A program made the position numbers and the translations under genes. From Balanoglossus misakiensis (Eukaryota > Hemichordata): a stretch of 64,000 bases of DNA. How positions within the stretch are numbered: the stretch's first letter is position 1; the number at the start of each line of letters is the position of its first letter. Of the stretch, positions 61,476 to 64,000 are shown piece after piece. Location of the stretch: assembly GCA_040954595.2 (NCBI GenBank), contig CM082587.2:9672001-9736000 (forward strand). Direction: 5' to 3'. The notes beneath the pieces were generated by a model. It was not told where the DNA came from and did not search any database. It saw only the letters and a program-made list of their open reading frames with translations.

Positions 61476-61771
61476 CCTGTGGTATTGCCAGGGATCGCAT
61501 GGTATAAACACACTGGCGTGTACTTGTACTATATACACAGTGTACTTCGGATTGCCCGGTAAAAGAGCTGGGACGCGGATTTCTCTGTAATTTCGAAACA
61601 CTGAACAGTGAAACTTTACAAAGCTAAGCATCTTGGTCAGTTACACTGTACGCGATATATTTTGTGACAAAAATCGTCATAAATATATAGAAATCACAGA
61701 AAATACTCACCATCGCCGATCTTTCCACTTTGGTCGGCCATCTTGTTTGCGCCCTCAATGGTGGAAATTGC

Positions 61772-61918
61772 GTGAAACCACTTTCTGAACGCCGCGTTTC
61801 TGGTCTGAATTACGGGACTTGAGTTCTGGACTACAGATTTTGGGTTCCGAATGACGGGAAAATAGTTCTGACCGACCGGGTTGGGGAGCAAGACGACCGA
61901 TTTCTTTCTCTGAACTAC
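61772..61918 (-). promoter_or_regulatory. Seven-unit 21-bp phased array in the right inverted repeat
   Basis: This is the inverted copy of the 21-bp array, reading GTAGTTCAGA from 61918 toward 61772, at the same distance from the element end as on the left. Confidence 0.8.
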
Positions 61919-61942
61919 AATTTCTTAGGTACCCCTGATAAT

Positions 61943-62041
61943 GTCTGCTCCTAATTCTGCAAAATGTGTCATACTAAAATGTTATCATTAGTGACACTAT
62001 GACTAATAATAAAATATCATACTCTCCCCTTATGTATTTCA
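61943..62041. repeat. Degenerate tandem repeat, left part
   Basis: AT-rich units with TAATAATAAAATATCATACTCTCC resemble those at 63201-63590. The tract is interrupted here by the 62042-63194 element and, further left, by the long-TIR transposon. Confidence 0.55.
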
Positions 62042-63194
62042 GGTCCGTGGCTAATTGCGGCCAAGTGAAACGCCTATCTGTAATCCAGACCAACCGATTC
62101 CTTATTTGACGTTGTTTCCGTCTGTTTCGAATACCGAACCACTATTACGTATTCACTTTCTAAAATGTCGAGTGAATCTACAAGTTGTCATTTGGGAGTT
62201 GATATTGTATTTCTTTTTTCGATTTTCGAAAATTGAATTACAAACAGGGTTTCACAGTTCTACCAATCGTGTGTTCTTTTACTGGAAAGTTAGGGAGCTA
62301 GCTATTAACCATTGCTACATTGTTACATTTTGTTCTGTTTTGAGGGAAAACACCCGTTCTTTTTGGCCCAATACATCTTCAACCAAAAACATTGACGACG
62401 CATCAACACATTTCCCGACAGCATGTTCAGTTGAACCACTGTAACCGGCGTTTTTAGTTCATAAATTTCATCGCATACACGGATGCAGATCGACATTTTC
62501 CGTTCAATTCAGTGCACGTAACCTTGAATGCCAGTACACTAGCCTTGCCATGCGAACTAAAACAAGTTTGCTTGAACTTCTACAACTAATTAAATATTAA
62601 TGAAAAGTAAAACAATTAACTAATGAGATACCGGGACATAATTCAAGAAACGCCTATGCCTGATTTATGTAAATTGTGCTGCTTTCATAGCGTGGGAACG
62701 TCCACTTCTTCACTAATACATGTCCCAAATATAGCAATGTGTAAATTTACGGTTAAGGAGATATCGTTGAATATTCATAAAAAGAAAACATTAAGCCAAT
62801 GGGATTTTAGAATGTAGAGTGAAGGGAGTGTCTATGACCTTCATGACATTGATGTATTGATCTTTATTGTCAGAAGGGTCATGGAACGTCCCTTAAAACG
62901 TAGCAAAATGTAACAATGTAGCAAGGGTTAATGGCCAGCTCCCTAACTTTCCAGTAAAAGAACACAGGATTGGTAGAACTGTGAAACCCTGTTTGTAATT
63001 CAATTTTCGAAAATCGAAAAACGAAATACAACATCAACACCCAAATGCCAACTTGTAGATTCACTCGACATTTTAGAAAGTGAATACATTATAGTGGTTC
63101 GGTATTCGAAACAGACGGAAACAACGTCAAATAAGGAATCGGTTGGTCTGGATTACAGATAGGCGTTTCACTTGGCCGCAATTAGCCACGGACC
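62042..63194. mobile_element. 1.15-kb element with about 300-bp inverted repeats
   Basis: The ends GGTCCGTGGCTAATTGCGG and its complement begin inverted repeats covering 62042-62344 and 62892-63194, about 95% identical by eye. ATTTCA flanks both sides (62036-62041 and 63195-63200), a 6-bp target duplication. The approximately 550-bp centre has no convincing ORF; the 129-codon frame at 62055-62444 lies mostly in the repeat and is not conserved in the other arm. It is non-autonomous. A 6-bp duplication with long inverted repeats does not settle the superfamily. Confidence 0.88.
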
Positions 63195-63200
63195 ATTTCA

Positions 63201-63590
63201 GATGTTAATGAAATGATATTCCCATCCCTATCTTTGTACTGGTACTAAGCTATAAGTAAACTGTTACACTTATCCCAAGCATAGTACTGGTATTATAACT
63301 GGTAGTCCAATGCCATGCCCATCCCCTTGCTGTGTTAATTGATAATAAAGTGTCATACCCTCCCCTTGTTCTGTACTGTTGCTGTTAATAAAATGTTATG
63401 ACAATCCCTCATTGTACTACATGTAATACTTAACTGTAAGTACAATATCATGCACATCCCCTGCTTTTTAGTAAAATGCCATGCCTTCCCCTAGTTCTGT
63501 ACTATAACTGTTAGTCAAATGTCATGTCCAACACTCACTTTGTACTATAAGTTACCAATAATAAAAATGTCATGCCCTCCCTGCTTCTCT
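63201..63590. repeat. Degenerate tandem repeat, right part
   Basis: Roughly 50-80 bp imperfect units share GTACT..AACTGTTA, AATAAAATGTCATGCC and (C)CTCCCCTTG motifs. Similar pieces lie at 61943-62035 and just left of 43577. It is the older target into which two transposons inserted. Confidence 0.6.
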
Positions 63591-64000
63591 ATACAGTCTG
63601 ATCTCAGCCTATTAAAATTCGCCTAAACCTTACAACAGAGAGCCTCGTTTCCACTTCTATCCAATATGGCGGCCTACCGAAAACTTGAAACCTGCATGCT
63701 GGCATGAAAAGAGGTGTACACGCTTTAATTTTGGATGACAAGGTTCGTTTTCCATCAATTATTGTCTAAATGGATGTTATCTTACGCTTCATGACGCTCG
63801 TTTTAGGCCAAAAAAAAAAGAGTTTTGTTTAGCGTCCTCGCGCGCGTCACTTTTAAACATGCGCGTCGAGGCTTTTTTTTCGTATTTTTCGAACCCGGAA
63901 ATCAAGTTTGCCAGTGTTTTCTCCAGGACGCGCGATCGCGCGATTCCCCCTCTTTTACACTTGAAGCGCCCCTTGTAACAAGTTCAGGGGGCGACAATCG
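63591..64000. other. CpG-rich window edge, possible promoter
   Basis: A YY1-like CCAATATGGCGGCC lies at 63660-63673. From 63830 the sequence is unusually CpG-rich (GCGCGCGTCAC, GACGCGCGATCGCGCG). The ATG in the YY1 site opens only 13 codons before a stop. It may be the promoter of a gene or another transposon end beyond the window; nothing more can be supported. Confidence 0.35.

Larger units (their letters stand above)
47058..61741 (-). pseudogene. YqaJ-type nuclease gene of the long-TIR transposon, split by a Gypsy element
   Basis: Inferred exons on the minus strand are 61741-61711, 61049-60954, 60583-56441 plus 48378-48375 (split by the Gypsy element), 48134-47826, 47529-47410 and 47175-47058. 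All junctions are GT-AG and in phase; without the insertion they total 1606 codons plus stop. An N-terminal Cys-rich zinc-ribbon-like part (CMTCH...CSNC, CEICDVCGCGG) comes first. The middle holds a YqaJ/PD-(D/E)XK exonuclease domain: GTKHE (Glu 58722-58724), SPDG (Asp 58599-58601), VECKC (Glu 58551-58553, Lys 58545-58547) and YYLQVQ. A Glu/Asp/Gln-rich linker follows, then a conserved C-terminal region (IDPHHLLT, DEPGISAVDRF, FPPPGMFIHGYP, ESLFG). That region is shared, as I recall, with large uncharacterised invertebrate proteins. The Gypsy insertion truncates it, adding LTR-encoded residues. YqaJ is a phage-type recombination nuclease; its transposon role is unknown. Confidence 0.83.
43582..61937. 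mobile_element. Long-TIR DNA transposon with convergent zinc-finger and YqaJ-nuclease genes
   Basis: The ends CAGGGGTACCTAAG and its complement are part of long terminal inverted repeats (43582-44153 and 61273-61937). ATAAT flanks both ends directly (43577-43581 and 61938-61942), a 5-bp target duplication. The flanking DNA on both sides looks like the same degenerate tandem repeat, as for one target split by insertion. The span is 18.4 kb, about 10.3 kb without the later Gypsy insertion. Each inverted repeat contains a promoter, an ATG and a first exon; the two genes run toward each other. No known DDE transposase was recognised. hAT-like CAGGG ends would predict an 8-bp duplication, which is not seen. 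YqaJ proteins are reported, as I recall, in ISL2EU-type transposons, but those duplicate 2 bp. Confidence 0.87.
61273..61937 (-). repeat. Right long terminal inverted repeat with promoter and first exon
   Basis: This is the inverted partner of 43582-44153, 665 bp long because it carries an extra hairpin at 61393-61475. It supplies the promoter, the start codon (61739-61741) and the first exon of the minus-strand YqaJ gene. The first-exon peptides differ only at H/Q (MADHSGKIGD versus MADQSGKIGD). Confidence 0.95.

Noticed and set aside
43582-61937. hAT assignment from the CAGGGG end
   Set aside because: The flanking duplication is 5 bp, not 8, and no hAT transposase or BED finger is seen.

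Overview
The window is eukaryotic, most likely a marine invertebrate animal. It has spliced genes with GT-AG introns, long satellite arrays, nested DNA transposons, a Ty3/Gypsy retrotransposon whose primer-binding site fits an animal-type tRNA-Ser, and YY1/TISU-like start sites. I cannot name the species. No ordinary single-copy host gene is evident: almost everything recognisable is repeat or mobile element.

Layout. (1) 1-9769 and 18079-37903 form one satellite array of a 130-bp monomer, about 227 copies in view and running off the left edge. (2) 9770-18078 is an 8.3-kb EnSpm/CACTA-like transposon inserted in that array. It has 34-bp inverted ends, a 2-bp AG target duplication, a minus-strand transposase with two frameshifts, and a divergently transcribed plus-strand BEN-domain protein gene. 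A 108-bp tandem array lies in a BEN-gene intron or its 3' flank. (3) 37904-38993 has no recognisable gene. (4) 38994-42340 is a decayed transposon (32-bp inverted ends, GTAG duplication) carrying remnants of a minus-strand gene with a Tesmin/TSO1-like CXC region. (5) 43582-61937 is a large transposon with long (about 0.57-0.66 kb) terminal inverted repeats and a 5-bp ATAAT duplication. Each inverted repeat carries a promoter, a start codon and the same 10-codon first exon. The left one drives a C2H2 zinc-finger gene and the right one drives, convergently, a 1606-codon gene with a YqaJ-type nuclease domain. (6) Inside the YqaJ gene sits an intact-looking Ty3/Gypsy element (48383-56440) with LTRs that look identical, a gag with an RRM-like N-terminus, and pol in the -1 frame behind a canonical slippery site. 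(7) 61943-64000 holds degenerate short tandem repeats, a 1.15-kb element with 300-bp inverted repeats, and a CpG-rich edge.

How the parts relate. The most notable object is the 43.6-61.9 kb transposon, about 10.3 kb once the Gypsy insertion is discounted. Its YqaJ gene stays in phase through six inferred exons, so it was recently coding. The Gypsy element landed 4 nt from the splice donor of its largest exon and broke it. I see no canonical DDE transposase inside, so either the large YqaJ protein or an unlinked enzyme must have moved it.
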